Shown: positions 46,450 to 55,341, counted from the first letter of the stretch. The stretch is DNA of 64,000 nucleotides from Gardnerella vaginalis (GCF_040427915.1 NZ_JBETXJ010000002.1:1550001-1614000); one strand, 5' to 3'. The notes: generated by a model not told the origin, from the sequence alone. Program-made: numbers and translations.

Positions 46450-47289
46450 TCACTGTACCTCCTTCATAATCTTTTCAACTGCTTTTTTGACCGTAAGTGG
46501 AATTTCATTCCCTTTTATACTTCCCTTTTTCAGAAAATAAAGCACAATCTGAGGGAGCTGACCGCCATACTCTAATACTTTTGGATCTGTCAAAACATCT
46601 TTCGACTCTCCATGCATCACAAGCTCTCCGTTATGCATCAAAAGGATAGAATCACAGTATTCTGCTATAAGATCAATCTTATGCTCGATCAAAATAATAG
46701 TTTTGCCTTGTTTCTTTAAAATATTTACGATTTCAAATATATCTTCCGTACTCTTCGGATCTAGCTGTGAAGTTGGTTCATCCATGATAACAACTTCTGG
46801 ATCTAATGCAATCATGGACGCCAAAGCAACTCTTTGCTTCTGTCCACCTGATAATTCATATGGATTTTTATCCACCAATTCTTCCAGGTGGAACATTTTT
46901 ACAAGTTCATTTACTCTCTTTATCATCTGGTCTCTTGGGATTCCGATATTCTCCATACCATATGCAATTTCTTCATATACGTTATCTTTTACACCTGAAA
47001 TCTGCACAAATGGATTCTGAAAAGAATAACCTACGATAGAAGCGAGTTCGCCCGAGCCATAAGTATCAATTTTACGACCATTGATTAAAATTTCTCCTTC
47101 TAATTTTCCTTTATATAATTCAGGAATAAAACCGCGTATAATGTTACATAACGTTGTTTTTCCGGATTCATTTTCTCCTATGAGCCCGTACACTTTACCC
47201 TGCTCGAAATAGTACGTAAAATTACGAACCACTTGCTTTTCTTCCAAAGGATATCGGTAACTTACATTTTTTAAAACAATCTCTGCCAT
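46450..47289 (-). CDS. ECF transporter ATPase with canonical motifs, copy 2
   Basis: A 279-residue ABC ATPase with Walker A GENESGKTTL, Q-loop SFQNPFVQISG, signature ELSGGQKQRVALAS and Walker B VVIMDEPTSQLDP. The ATG at 47289 overlaps the EcfT stop (TAATG) and has GGAGG eight bases before it; an earlier in-frame ATG at 47304 lies before that site. Partner of the degenerate ATPase downstream. Confidence 0.92.
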   Translation of the reverse strand: MAEIVLKNVSYRYPLEEKQVVRNFTYYFEQGKVYGLIGENESGKTTLCNIIRGFIPELYKGKLEGEILINGRKIDTYGSGELASIVGYSFQNPFVQISGVKDNVYEEIAYGMENIGIPRDQMIKRVNELVKMFHLEELVDKNPYELSGGQKQRVALASMIALDPEVVIMDEPTSQLDPKSTEDIFEIVNILKKQGKTIILIEHKIDLIAEYCDSILLMHNGELVMHGESKDVLTDPKVLEYGGQLPQIVLYFLKKGSIKGNEIPLTVKKAVEKIMKEVQ

Positions 47290-48026
47290 TACATCAACCT
47301 CCATACGACATATCCGATAAACAAAATCACGCTTAATACTTCCAGCACAATGTCTAATGCTGTTTTATTAAGAACGTAAACGGAAGTTTTCTTGCCTTTT
47401 GCTGAAAATGCTCTCGATTCTAGAGCAAGTACACGTTCTTCTGTCTGCTGAATTGACGAAAGTACCAGCGGACCAAGCATTGGGATAAATGCCTTCATCC
47501 TTGTTATCAATCCACCTTCTGTTTCAATTCCTCTTGATTTCTGCGCATCTGTGATTGTTTTTGAGATGATTGACATCTGCGGAATCAATTGGATTGTTGA
47601 AGAGATAAGAAATGTTACTTTTCTTGGCGTACCTGCATGTTCCAGAGAATAAGTGATATCTTTTACTTTTGTTGTTTCAAAAAATATCATTATCGCGGAA
47701 GCTATTGCTGCAATTTTCGATGTCATAGACAAACTTGTTGCAAGTCCTATCTGCGAAAAGTGAATAAATCCCCAGATTGGCGTCTGATCATCGTTAGCAA
47801 CAATAAATACTTGCATAACAAATATGAACAAAATAATAATAAAAATAGATTTAAAAAATGCACTTAAGAACTGTTTCGTTGTTCCCGCCATAAGACTAAT
47901 AATCAAAAATACAGGGAGCAATGCGTACTGTAATGCATATCCTGGCGTAAAAATACTAATAATCACGACCAGAAGTGTAATCATAAATTTTGTGGTTGGG
48001 TATAATTTACCAATTCTGCTATCCAT
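47289..48026 (-). CDS. ECF transporter T component, copy 2
   Basis: A 245-residue membrane scaffold. The coupling motifs are DAQKSRGIETEGG and ALESRAFSA; in the second the usual Arg-Gly is Arg-Ala. Four or five hydrophobic segments. ATG 48026 is placed nine bases after AAAGGGG and overlaps the S-component gene by eight bases. Confidence 0.9.
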   Translation of the reverse strand: MDSRIGKLYPTTKFMITLLVVIISIFTPGYALQYALLPVFLIISLMAGTTKQFLSAFFKSIFIIILFIFVMQVFIVANDDQTPIWGFIHFSQIGLATSLSMTSKIAAIASAIMIFFETTKVKDITYSLEHAGTPRKVTFLISSTIQLIPQMSIISKTITDAQKSRGIETEGGLITRMKAFIPMLGPLVLSSIQQTEERVLALESRAFSAKGKKTSVYVLNKTALDIVLEVLSVILFIGYVVWRLM

Positions 48027-48630
48027 TGATTTTTGCCCCTTTCTTTTTAATATATTGAAGTCCATAGTTTAATTTGACTAAAAAGCGGTCTGGAATTCTT
48101 CGCACAACGATCCATGCAACCGCAAAGTTTACAATTGTATTAATTGTTCCTGAAATTACATTTGTTGTTAATACAGAATTCCAAAGAGCTTGCCCCGATG
48201 CAACGAACGCAGCTGTAAGAAGATCTGTTCCAGCTCCAGTAACTCCACCAAACATAAACACCGTAACTACAGCAGCAGATACAGATGACACTACATTTAG
48301 AAGAACACAACCGAAGACAATACCAAGAATATTACTGTAGAATTTCCATCTGGAAAGGAATCCAGATACAAGTCCAATCAGCATTGATACTATTGCATAG
48401 CCAAAAGCTGTAGGATAAATCATTCCGTTTACTGCATTTCCAAGCAATCCTGTTACCATTCCAACCCATGGACCCATGAGCATGGATACCAGAATGGTTC
48501 CAATTTGGTCAATAAAAATCGGAAGTTTCAATATTTGAGACATCTGATAGCCTACTACGTTAATGGATACACCCACGGGTATCAATACAAGTGCTATCAA
48601 TGAAAAATCATATTTTAATCCTCTTTTCAC
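48019..48630 (-). CDS. ECF transporter S component, copy 2
   Basis: A 203-residue membrane protein with about six helices, with LIALVLIPVGVSINVVGYQM at the N-terminus and GPWVGMVTGLLGNAVNGMI following. It starts with GTG after AAAGGAAAAG. It is a paralogue of the S component at 27393-27992. The nucleoside hydrolase at the operon end and the ribokinase relic upstream suggest that it captures nucleosides. Specificity is inferred from neighbours only. Confidence 0.85.
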   Translation of the reverse strand: MKRGLKYDFSLIALVLIPVGVSINVVGYQMSQILKLPIFIDQIGTILVSMLMGPWVGMVTGLLGNAVNGMIYPTAFGYAIVSMLIGLVSGFLSRWKFYSNILGIVFGCVLLNVVSSVSAAVVTVFMFGGVTGAGTDLLTAAFVASGQALWNSVLTTNVISGTINTIVNFAVAWIVVRRIPDRFLVKLNYGLQYIKKKGAKING

Positions 48631-48845
48631 TTCTTTTCCTTTCTGCCCGTTTATATAGTTCGTTATATTCCTAAATGGACTCTTATGTTTCCTGACTGAA
48701 TATATTTATGGAAAATTCCCATGATTCAAATTTTCAGCGCTTACACAATCTATTCTTCATTCTTCATGATTTCCGAGAAAAAAATACCTTGTAAGACTAC
48801 ATCCCACTGATGTGGTGAAAATGCTTAGCACATAAAACTACATTG

Positions 48846-49051
48846 TCAGTGCTTCTTTACAGCTTTGACACACATTGATGCAACCACACTAAAACCCAGC
48901 ACAATTGCAGGATTCGCACCTTCGCTATCGCAATGATACAACAAGAACCCCAGTGAGTATATCTACAGGCCTTACATAATGATCCATCTGATACGCATAA
49001 TCAATATTTATAGAACCAAAAACAAGTCCTTTTATCCTGCATTGCTCACAT
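48846..49051 (-). pseudogene. Ribokinase N-terminal remnant
   Basis: After a perfect AAGGAGG site and an ATG that is followed at once by a stop, a shifted frame reads KGLVFGSINIDYAYQMDHYV followed by RPVDIL, the first strand and substrate loop of ribokinase-family sugar kinases. Another shift continues with YHCDSEGANPAIVLGF, matching the family's GGKGANQA region. Several frameshifts and the loss of the rest, including the catalytic GAGD site, show it is dead. Intact, it would phosphorylate ribose released by the nucleoside hydrolase of the same operon. Confidence 0.72.
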
Positions 49052-49223
49052 TTTAACCTCCTTGTTCATGTCGCTTATTTTTCATTTATTGTATATACTT
49101 TCTATTTCCTTCTAAAGGTCATATGTCCTTTCATAAAATTAACAACAATTTATACAAAAACAGCAGGAATTTCATTACAAAATCCCTGCTGTCATAGCAA
49201 TTATGAATAAATTGTTTTAGTGA

Positions 49224-49922
49224 TTATGAATAAATATTTGTTTGTAGTTCTTTATATTGATGTTTGCCAATAATGATTTTTTTCTGTACATTTTTTAGTT
49301 CACCAGTCTCTTTCAATTTCTGCAAATTGCGCCCGACTGTCCTGATACTCATTCCGATTCCATTTGCAATATCCTTATATTCGGCTTCTATAAGTAACTC
49401 ACCACTTGCATTCTTCATATTCTGATGACTTTCATAATATGTAATCAAAAAAAATCTCACTCGATCTAATCCAGACATGTAGTACATAATCCCATCATTT
49501 CCCGAACGTTTATATAAATCGTCCGACAGAAGATTAATACATTTCTTAAGTAATTCTTTGTCTTCCATGATTGTCTGATACACCAACGCTGCATCTATAC
49601 GTAGCGCCTTCACTTTAGTTACTGTACTAAGCGTTGCAATATAACTATCTTTCCCTGCAAGAATCTCCAATAGCCCAACACTCCCATTAGTACTGTTTAA
49701 CTGGAAATAACTGTATGTACTTCCATTCATATACTCACGTATTCCAGCAACTACGCCATCTTGTATGAAATATATGTAATATGGTCTATCTCCCCTAGAT
49801 ACAAGAATACTGTTCTTTTCATACTCTACTAACACGCCTTTTTTTATTAGAGACTCTGGCAATGCGTGCAAATTAAAATCTCCGTCTGATCTATATTTCT
49901 CCCATAGCTTTTCCAGAATCAT
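49224..49922 (-). CDS. Crp/Fnr-family transcription regulator
   Basis: A 232-residue regulator with an N-terminal cyclic-nucleotide-binding-like beta roll (LVEYEKNSILVSRGDRPYYI, FIQDGVVAGI, GSVGLLEILAGKDSYIATLST) and a C-terminal winged helix with recognition segment EYKDIANGIGMSIRTVGRNLQKLKETGEL. The cysteines of Fnr are absent, so it is not a 4Fe-4S oxygen sensor. It lies upstream of the ribokinase relic and the second ECF operon in the same direction and probably controls them. ATG 49922 with AGGTG is chosen over GTG 49931. Confidence 0.87.
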   Translation of the reverse strand: MILEKLWEKYRSDGDFNLHALPESLIKKGVLVEYEKNSILVSRGDRPYYIYFIQDGVVAGIREYMNGSTYSYFQLNSTNGSVGLLEILAGKDSYIATLSTVTKVKALRIDAALVYQTIMEDKELLKKCINLLSDDLYKRSGNDGIMYYMSGLDRVRFFLITYYESHQNMKNASGELLIEAEYKDIANGIGMSIRTVGRNLQKLKETGELKNVQKKIIIGKHQYKELQTNIYS

Positions 49923-50230
49923 ACTTATCACCTGCGGCTAATTCTTCTATTATTTTGTTATCTTACTCATCTTAGTTTCTACCAACCATTCAAAACAGAT
50001 TATCCTTATTGCAAATGTCCTAAAAATTAAGATTCCAAGTATGAAATAATCTATATTACACATCATGTTATCAAATCTGCATACTGAATCTTGCTTTACT
50101 TATATTTTTGCCTTTGCTAATTAACTTGCATGAATATCATCAACAGTTTTAGACCACTAATATACTCAGCAACAAAAAAAAAACAATAAATCAGCTTCAA
50201 CCTGCTTCACAGAATATTAGAACAATATCA

Positions 50231-50354
50231 CGCCAATCATCGGAATAAAAATCCGCCAAACGTCGGAATAAAAACCCGCCAATCGTCGGAATAAAAACCC
50301 GCCAAACGTCGGAATAAAAACCCGCCAATCATCGGAATGAAAGTTCGCCATCGG
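50231..50354. repeat. 23-bp tandem repeat, five copies
   Basis: Five units of 23 bases start with CGCCAA and share the core CGGAATAAAAA, plus a 9-base partial unit at the end. Units alternate between two forms at bases 7-10 (TCAT or TCGT versus ACGT). Unit length is not a multiple of three, yet all three minus-strand frames stay open, giving WRVFIPTFGGFLF and then RRLAGFYSDVWRIFIP. I regard this as noncoding DNA ahead of the ABC exporter remnant. It is not a CRISPR array because there are no spacers. Confidence 0.9.
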
Positions 50355-50460
50355 CTTTCTATTCGAGACACTTTGCGTCAGAGATTTGCGCATTTTTGCA
50401 GATTCTCTAGGCGGCGAAGTTTGCCACCCAAAAGGGCTAATTTCAAAAAGGAGCTCTAAT

Positions 50461-50607
50461 GTGAACACATACCGCAAACTGTTTGCCTATATTCCGCAGT
50501 TTAAGGATTTAGCTAGCGAAAAAAAAAACAACGCTGTTACGGCTTATAAATGGTTTAATTCCGCTCTTCTATCAAGGAAATGTAAAAGGCGATATATTAA
50601 TATTTAA
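50461..50607 (+). pseudogene. ABC exporter stub, N-terminal remnant
   Basis: A GTG start with an excellent AAAAAGGAG site opens a frame reading NTYRKLFAYIPQFKDLA, the usual N-terminus of fused peptide/lipid ABC exporters of this group of bacteria. After about 17 residues the match stops and unrelated sequence runs to a stop codon after 48 codons. The membrane domain and the ATPase are missing, so the gene appears to have been deleted to a stub. Confidence 0.6.
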
Positions 50608-50643
50608 TTAAACGGTCGTTCATGCATGTTGCACAAGATTGAT

Positions 50644-52047
50644 TCATATGTAAGTCTGCGGTATCGTTAGAGAGACCTTAAGCCCACCATGTTTGCTTTT
50701 ACTTATATCAACTGTTCCATTATGAGCGCCAATAATCTGCTGAACAATCAGCAAACCCAAACCATGCCGCTGCTCTGCAGTACTTGTATCGCAAATCATA
50801 TAGTGCGGTGCATGATTAAGCTTTTCGATTTTTTCATCTGAAGCACCCATACCATTATCCTCAACGCAAATAATACAATTGTTATTATTTGCAGCAACGG
50901 ATACATAAATCGTACACCCATTTTCATTATGAGATATGCTGTTCTGAATAAGATTAGATATTGCTCGTTTTAATAAATCTTTGTCTACGCTAATATTGCA
51001 AACAGTCAATTTAGCATCTGTTTCCCACTTAATCGAAAACTCATCTTGCATACCCATATTCATAAAATCCACAACAACTTGCCTAACAACAGCAACAATA
51101 TTTTCTTCTTTTTTCATAATTGGTTGCATATTATATTCAAGTTTTGAAGCCAAATTAAGGTCATTAATCAAATTCTTCATTCTTGCACTTTGCTTAATAA
51201 TCATCGTCGCTTTTTTACGATCTTCTTGCGAAATATGGAGAGAATTTTCTAACTGTCCTGCATACCCCATAACCATAGATAACGGCGTACGAATATCATG
51301 CGAAACTCCAGCTATCCAATTCGCTCTTGCAGTCTCCTTTTTTCTCAATTGTTCTTTTTGTATTTGCAAAATATCGGAAGCAGAATTTATGTTAGATGAA
51401 ATTTCTGAAAGTGCTCCTGTTTCTGGAATATGCACGCTTTCTCCACTAGATAAACGTTGTATCCCTTTTGTAATCGGATTAATTGATTTTAGTAGTTTTA
51501 TATTAGCTATTAAATAAATTCCAAGAATCAGCAAAATGTTGATAAATAATACGCTTAAAACAATCTGTGGAAAATTTGAGATTAAACTGTAGTTCCAACT
51601 TGGTCGCGTATGTTTCCAAAAGCTTTTGTGCGGAAATCCGACTACGACAACTCCATTCTTATTATCACCCGTGTAAGTTGGATAACCATCAATGTAGCCA
51701 ACGCTCAAATTAGCTATATCAGACAAAGTATAATCGTTTGGGATAGTTGCAGGGACATTTTCTGTTTTCCATACGACTTTCAACGTATTATTATCAATCA
51801 AAATTGCCCATGCGCCAGAATTTGTCAATTTGGAAGACATATTTTTTGATAATACATAATCCCCACTTGCGGATAATTGTAATGCCTCACCTGTCTCTTT
51901 TGCTATGTTATAGGGAGACATCTCTTTATCGGGTGCGTAATTCCCTATAAGTACAACAAACGCAATAATATTCATTAATACTATGAGCACAGTGCTTAGT
52001 AGAAAAATACTTATAAAACGTTGTATTAGTTTTGGTATGCTTTTCAT
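50644..52047 (-). CDS. Sensor histidine kinase of the LanFEG system
   Basis: A 467-residue membrane kinase: helix at about 10-34, an outer loop of some 120 residues, a second helix near 162-182, a HAMP-like linker, the phosphoacceptor His250 in WIAGVSHDIRTPLSMV, and a HATPase_c domain with LIQNSISHN, CVEDNGMG and HGLGLLIVQQI. The large outer loop makes direct ligand sensing possible, as in CprK/SpaK-like kinases that respond to lantibiotics. It follows its response regulator by 6 bases. The AT-rich, Firmicutes-like style suggests transfer. Confidence 0.9.
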   Translation of the reverse strand: MKSIPKLIQRFISIFLLSTVLIVLMNIIAFVVLIGNYAPDKEMSPYNIAKETGEALQLSASGDYVLSKNMSSKLTNSGAWAILIDNNTLKVVWKTENVPATIPNDYTLSDIANLSVGYIDGYPTYTGDNKNGVVVVGFPHKSFWKHTRPSWNYSLISNFPQIVLSVLFINILLILGIYLIANIKLLKSINPITKGIQRLSSGESVHIPETGALSEISSNINSASDILQIQKEQLRKKETARANWIAGVSHDIRTPLSMVMGYAGQLENSLHISQEDRKKATMIIKQSARMKNLINDLNLASKLEYNMQPIMKKEENIVAVVRQVVVDFMNMGMQDEFSIKWETDAKLTVCNISVDKDLLKRAISNLIQNSISHNENGCTIYVSVAANNNNCIICVEDNGMGASDEKIEKLNHAPHYMICDTSTAEQRHGLGLLIVQQIIGAHNGTVDISKSKHGGLKVSLTIPQTYI

Positions 52048-52053
52048 TCTGCT

Positions 52054-52755
52054 TTACTCCACAATCAGCTTGTATCCTAAGCCTTTTACTGTTACCAATG
52101 AAACAGGCTGCGATGGATTGAGTTCTATTTTTTCTCTGATACGACGTATATGCGCCATTAAAGAATTTTCATATCCAAAAGGATTAGCTCCCCATGCAGC
52201 TTCACATAACGCGTCAATTGTTACGATACGACCCGCATTTCTATATAAAGCAGAAAGCAAATCGTGTTCTTTGGCTGTAAGTGGAATATGTTCGTTATTT
52301 TTTATTACTTGGGCAGAAGAAAAATCAATCTGACTATTTTTCAGTTTAACAATGGGATTTTCGCTCTTGTAGCTTCGTCTTAAAATTGCCATAATGCGAA
52401 ACGTTAGCTCTTTTGGAAGAAACGGTTTTACAATATAATCGTCTGCTCCTAAGTCAAACCCCTTAAACTTATCTTCATCCTCACCGCAAGCAGTAAGAAA
52501 CAAAACAGGACAATCACTATATTGTTTTATCTTCTCCATTAACTCAAATCCATTACCGTCGGGGAGCATAACATCAAGGATTGCTAATTCTGGACGTAAT
52601 GTTTGTGTTGCTTCTACAGCATCTTTCATGCTTTTTGCAGTCGTTATATCATAAAAACCGTATTCGTTTAATATGGATACAACCATATCTAGAAGTTCCT
52701 GCTCGTCATCAACAAGCAGAATATGCTTGTTCAACAAATAATCATCCTGATTCAT
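52054..52755 (-). CDS. OmpR-family response regulator
   Basis: A 233-residue regulator. Receiver domain with acidic pair Asp16-Asp17, phosphoacceptor Asp61 in LAILDVMLPDG and Lys110 in IVKPF; the C-terminal winged helix includes LTAKEHDLLSALYRNAGRIVTIDALCEAAWG and MAHIRRIREKIE. It forms a two-gene operon with the kinase and is divergent from the LanFEG-type transporter genes, whose promoter region carries a matching direct repeat. Confidence 0.93.
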   Translation of the reverse strand: MNQDDYLLNKHILLVDDEQELLDMVVSILNEYGFYDITTAKSMKDAVEATQTLRPELAILDVMLPDGNGFELMEKIKQYSDCPVLFLTACGEDEDKFKGFDLGADDYIVKPFLPKELTFRIMAILRRSYKSENPIVKLKNSQIDFSSAQVIKNNEHIPLTAKEHDLLSALYRNAGRIVTIDALCEAAWGANPFGYENSLMAHIRRIREKIELNPSQPVSLVTVKGLGYKLIVE

Positions 52756-52815
52756 GGAGCGCCCCCTAACATATATTATGCCATGTGAATATTCATTTTT
52801 TTACATCGTATAAAA

Positions 52816-52835
52816 ATGTAAGGTAGATGTAAGGT
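52816..52835 (+). promoter_or_regulatory. Direct-repeat operator for the response regulator
   Basis: Two exact copies of ATGTAAGGT start 11 bases apart (52816-52824 and 52827-52835) in the 139-base gap between the regulator and transporter genes. A head-to-tail pair with one-turn spacing is the standard binding layout of OmpR-type regulators. The transporter start is 60 bases further on. I cannot assign the -10 box with certainty. Confidence 0.7.
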
Positions 52836-52894
52836 GAAGAGAATGTTGTAGAAAGGTTGACGCAATATCATAAATCCCGAAAGGAGATATTGCC

Positions 52895-53659
52895 ATGAAC
52901 AATATTGTTACAACAGAACATTTAACAAAAAAATATAAATCATTTATTGCTGTTAATGATGTCTCACTCCATATTCGCAAAGGTAGCATTTACGGCTTTC
53001 TTGGACCGAATGGAGCTGGAAAATCTACAACAATGAAAATGCTCCTAGGTCTTACAGCTCCAACAAAAGGTGTATTTACAATCGACGGAAAGCAGTTTCC
53101 TGCTGACCGCATACCTATTTTGAAAGAAATAGGCTCGTTTATTGAATCACCATCTTTCTATGCAAATCTAACTGGTAGAGAAAATCTTGACATTATACGT
53201 CGCATTTTAGAACTACCTAAGAGTGCAGTTGATGACGCATTAGAATTAGTAGGTCTTTCCGAGTTTGGAGACCGTCTTGCAAAAAAATATTCGCTTGGCA
53301 TGAAACAAAGGCTTGGTCTCGCTGGAGCATTGCTTGGTAGACCACCTATTTTGATTTTAGATGAGCCAACAAATGGACTCGATCCATCTGGTATACACGA
53401 AATCCGAAATCTGATTAAGTCGCTGCCAGATCTTTACGATTGCACGATTCTTATTTCTTCTCATATGCTATCCGAAATTGAGCTTATTGCAGATGATATT
53501 GGAATACTTAATCACGGACACTTGCTATTTGAAGGTAGTTTAGATGAACTACGACATCATGCATTACAATCTGGTTTTGCTTCCGACAATTTGGAAGATA
53601 TGTTCCTATCCATGATTGATAAAGACAATACACTCAGGAAGCAGAGTGCAAGACTATGA
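52895..53659 (+). CDS. Lantibiotic-immunity type ABC ATPase (LanF-like)
   Basis: A 254-residue ABC ATPase with Walker A GPNGAGKSTTMKMLLG, signature YSLGMKQRLGLAGALL, and Walker B ILILDEPTNGLDPSGIHEIR. The N-terminus (TTEHLTKKYKSFIAVNDVSL) and length are typical of LanF/MutF/CprA ATPases, which expel lantibiotics from the membrane. It starts the operon and overlaps the next gene by ATGA. The ribosome binding site is AAAGGAGAT. Confidence 0.92.
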   Translation: MNNIVTTEHLTKKYKSFIAVNDVSLHIRKGSIYGFLGPNGAGKSTTMKMLLGLTAPTKGVFTIDGKQFPADRIPILKEIGSFIESPSFYANLTGRENLDIIRRILELPKSAVDDALELVGLSEFGDRLAKKYSLGMKQRLGLAGALLGRPPILILDEPTNGLDPSGIHEIRNLIKSLPDLYDCTILISSHMLSEIELIADDIGILNHGHLLFEGSLDELRHHALQSGFASDNLEDMFLSMIDKDNTLRKQSARL

Positions 53660-54381
53660 AAACGCTTGTAATCGAACTCAAAAAATGCAAGAGGACTGGC
53701 TTTATAGCTCTTATGATTGCTATTGGCATTATGGGAGCAGCGTACGCTTTTGTGAATTTTATTGTGCGAAAAAATACATTATTAAACCTGCCTTTAGCTC
53801 CTATGGATATTCTTCTTACACAGCTTTACGGCATGATTATGGTGTTAAACATGTTCGGCATAATAGTCGCCGCATGCATTATCTACAACATGGAATTTAA
53901 AGGAAATGCAGTAAAAAAGATGCATATGCTTCCTATGAGTGTTCCAACTATGTACCTATGCAAATTTATGCTGCTGACCGTTCTGTTACTAATCGCTATT
54001 TGCATACAAAATTTAGCACTTGCAAAAATTGGTGTAACAGATTTGCCACAAGGCACGTTTGATGTAAGTACTCTTATGTCTTTTGCCGCATATTCATTTA
54101 TTACGTCAATGCCTGTATTGTCCTTTATGATTTTTGTATCATCACGATTTGAAAACATGTGGGTAACGCTTGGAATTGGTGTAGCAGGATTTTTAAGCGG
54201 CATGGCATTGGCTTCTTCAGACATTGTGCTTTTTATGGCATCACCTTTTATCGTTATGTTAAAACCAGCAGTTGCCATGAGCGCGCAACCTAATACTACG
54301 GTCGTAATCGTATCCATAGTTGAAACAATTCTGTTTTTATGTTCTGGATTGTGGGCAGCTAAGAACCTGCACTACGAATAA
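53656..54381 (+). CDS. Lantibiotic-immunity permease (LanE-like)
   Basis: A 241-residue membrane protein with about six helices and a short cytoplasmic N-terminus (VIELKKCKRTGFIALMIAIG). AACIIYNMEFKGNAVKKMHMLPMSVPTMYLCKF is the family's characteristic loop. Together with the next permease it forms the membrane part of the LanFEG transporter. Confidence 0.87.
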   Translation: MKTLVIELKKCKRTGFIALMIAIGIMGAAYAFVNFIVRKNTLLNLPLAPMDILLTQLYGMIMVLNMFGIIVAACIIYNMEFKGNAVKKMHMLPMSVPTMYLCKFMLLTVLLLIAICIQNLALAKIGVTDLPQGTFDVSTLMSFAAYSFITSMPVLSFMIFVSSRFENMWVTLGIGVAGFLSGMALASSDIVLFMASPFIVMLKPAVAMSAQPNTTVVIVSIVETILFLCSGLWAAKNLHYE

Positions 54382-54394
54382 GGAGATTATGAAA

Positions 54395-55159
54395 ATGAGA
54401 TTTTTTGAACTTCTTAAAATTGAATTTAAGAAAGTAAAGCGTAGTAAAATTATTCCTTTGATTTTTATTGCACCGCTACTTGTGGTTGGCTCTGGTGTAG
54501 CAAGTCTTCATAGCTACTTCACTCCAGAATATACACACCCATGGGCTGCTATGTTTATTCAAAGCGCATTAGTCTACTCATATTATCTGCTTCCGCTTAG
54601 TATGATTGTTGTTTGCGTGATGATTGCAGGACGAGAAACAAGCAATAACGGCATATTAAAAATGCTGGCTCTGCCTGTTAGCAGATACGCGATTTCTGCT
54701 GCAAAATTTTGCGTACTGTTATTTTATTTGCTTATGGAAATGGTTGTATTTTTTGCCGTATTCGTTATAGCAGGATTGTTTGCAACCAGTAGCACAGGAG
54801 TTACAGAAACGCTCCCAATTATGTATATACTAAAATGGTGTTTAGATCTGTTTTTGACTATGATTCCAAGCGTAATAGTCATGTGGGCGATTACTGTGCT
54901 TTTTGAAAAGTCAATGTTATCCGTTGGATTAAATATACTTCTTGTAATTCCTGGCGTATTAATAGCAAATACTCCACTTTGGGTAGTTTATCCTTATTGT
55001 TACAGCGGATATATGGTTTCCCGCTCTCTACATGCAGTTACATCAACAGGATTAGGAAACGGATTTAATCTTATCCCATTTTTGCCATGTGCAATTGCAA
55101 TATCTGTGTTCGTATTTTTGATTGCAATAACACAATTTGGTAAAAAAGAGATGAGATAA
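54395..55159 (+). CDS. Lantibiotic-immunity permease (LanG-like)
   Basis: A 254-residue membrane protein with about six helices (FFELLKIEFKKVKRSKIIPL at the start, then MIVVCVMIAGRETSNNGILKMLALPVSRY). It is a sister of the preceding permease. The AAGGAG site is 9 bases before ATG 54395 and 3 bases before the in-frame ATG 54389; either could be the start. The operon has no lanthipeptide synthetase or precursor, so it probably gives resistance to peptides made by others. Confidence 0.87.
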   Translation: MRFFELLKIEFKKVKRSKIIPLIFIAPLLVVGSGVASLHSYFTPEYTHPWAAMFIQSALVYSYYLLPLSMIVVCVMIAGRETSNNGILKMLALPVSRYAISAAKFCVLLFYLLMEMVVFFAVFVIAGLFATSSTGVTETLPIMYILKWCLDLFLTMIPSVIVMWAITVLFEKSMLSVGLNILLVIPGVLIANTPLWVVYPYCYSGYMVSRSLHAVTSTGLGNGFNLIPFLPCAIAISVFVFLIAITQFGKKEMR

Positions 55160-55268
55160 CAAGGGATACTAAATAATAATGCAGCGAAATAACAAATAAA
55201 ACGAAACAATAAATATAGACGTGATTAGCAAAAGCGCACCCAGCTAATCTGCGCTTGACATCATCTAC

Positions 55269-55296
55269 AGTGCTCTCAATCTACATTGAGAGCACT
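55269..55296 (+). terminator. Strong hairpin after the LanFEG operon
   Basis: A 12-bp perfect stem, AGTGCTCTCAAT with ATTGAGAGCACT, and a 4-base loop. No T tract follows directly (CGTAGTATTTAT), but its position 110 bases after the last permease suggests a transcription end or a processing signal. Confidence 0.7.
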
Positions 55297-55341
55297 CGTA
55301 GTATTTATACACTTTTTTGAGTGCGCACTATAGATATTGTA

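Noticed and set aside
50231..50354. Possible CRISPR array
   Set aside because: Units are directly adjacent with no spacers and no cas genes are in the window.
50217..50477. An 86-codon minus-strand frame across the 23-bp repeats
   Set aside because: The frame is open because the 23-base unit lacks stops in any frame; it also runs antisense to the exporter stub's leader.
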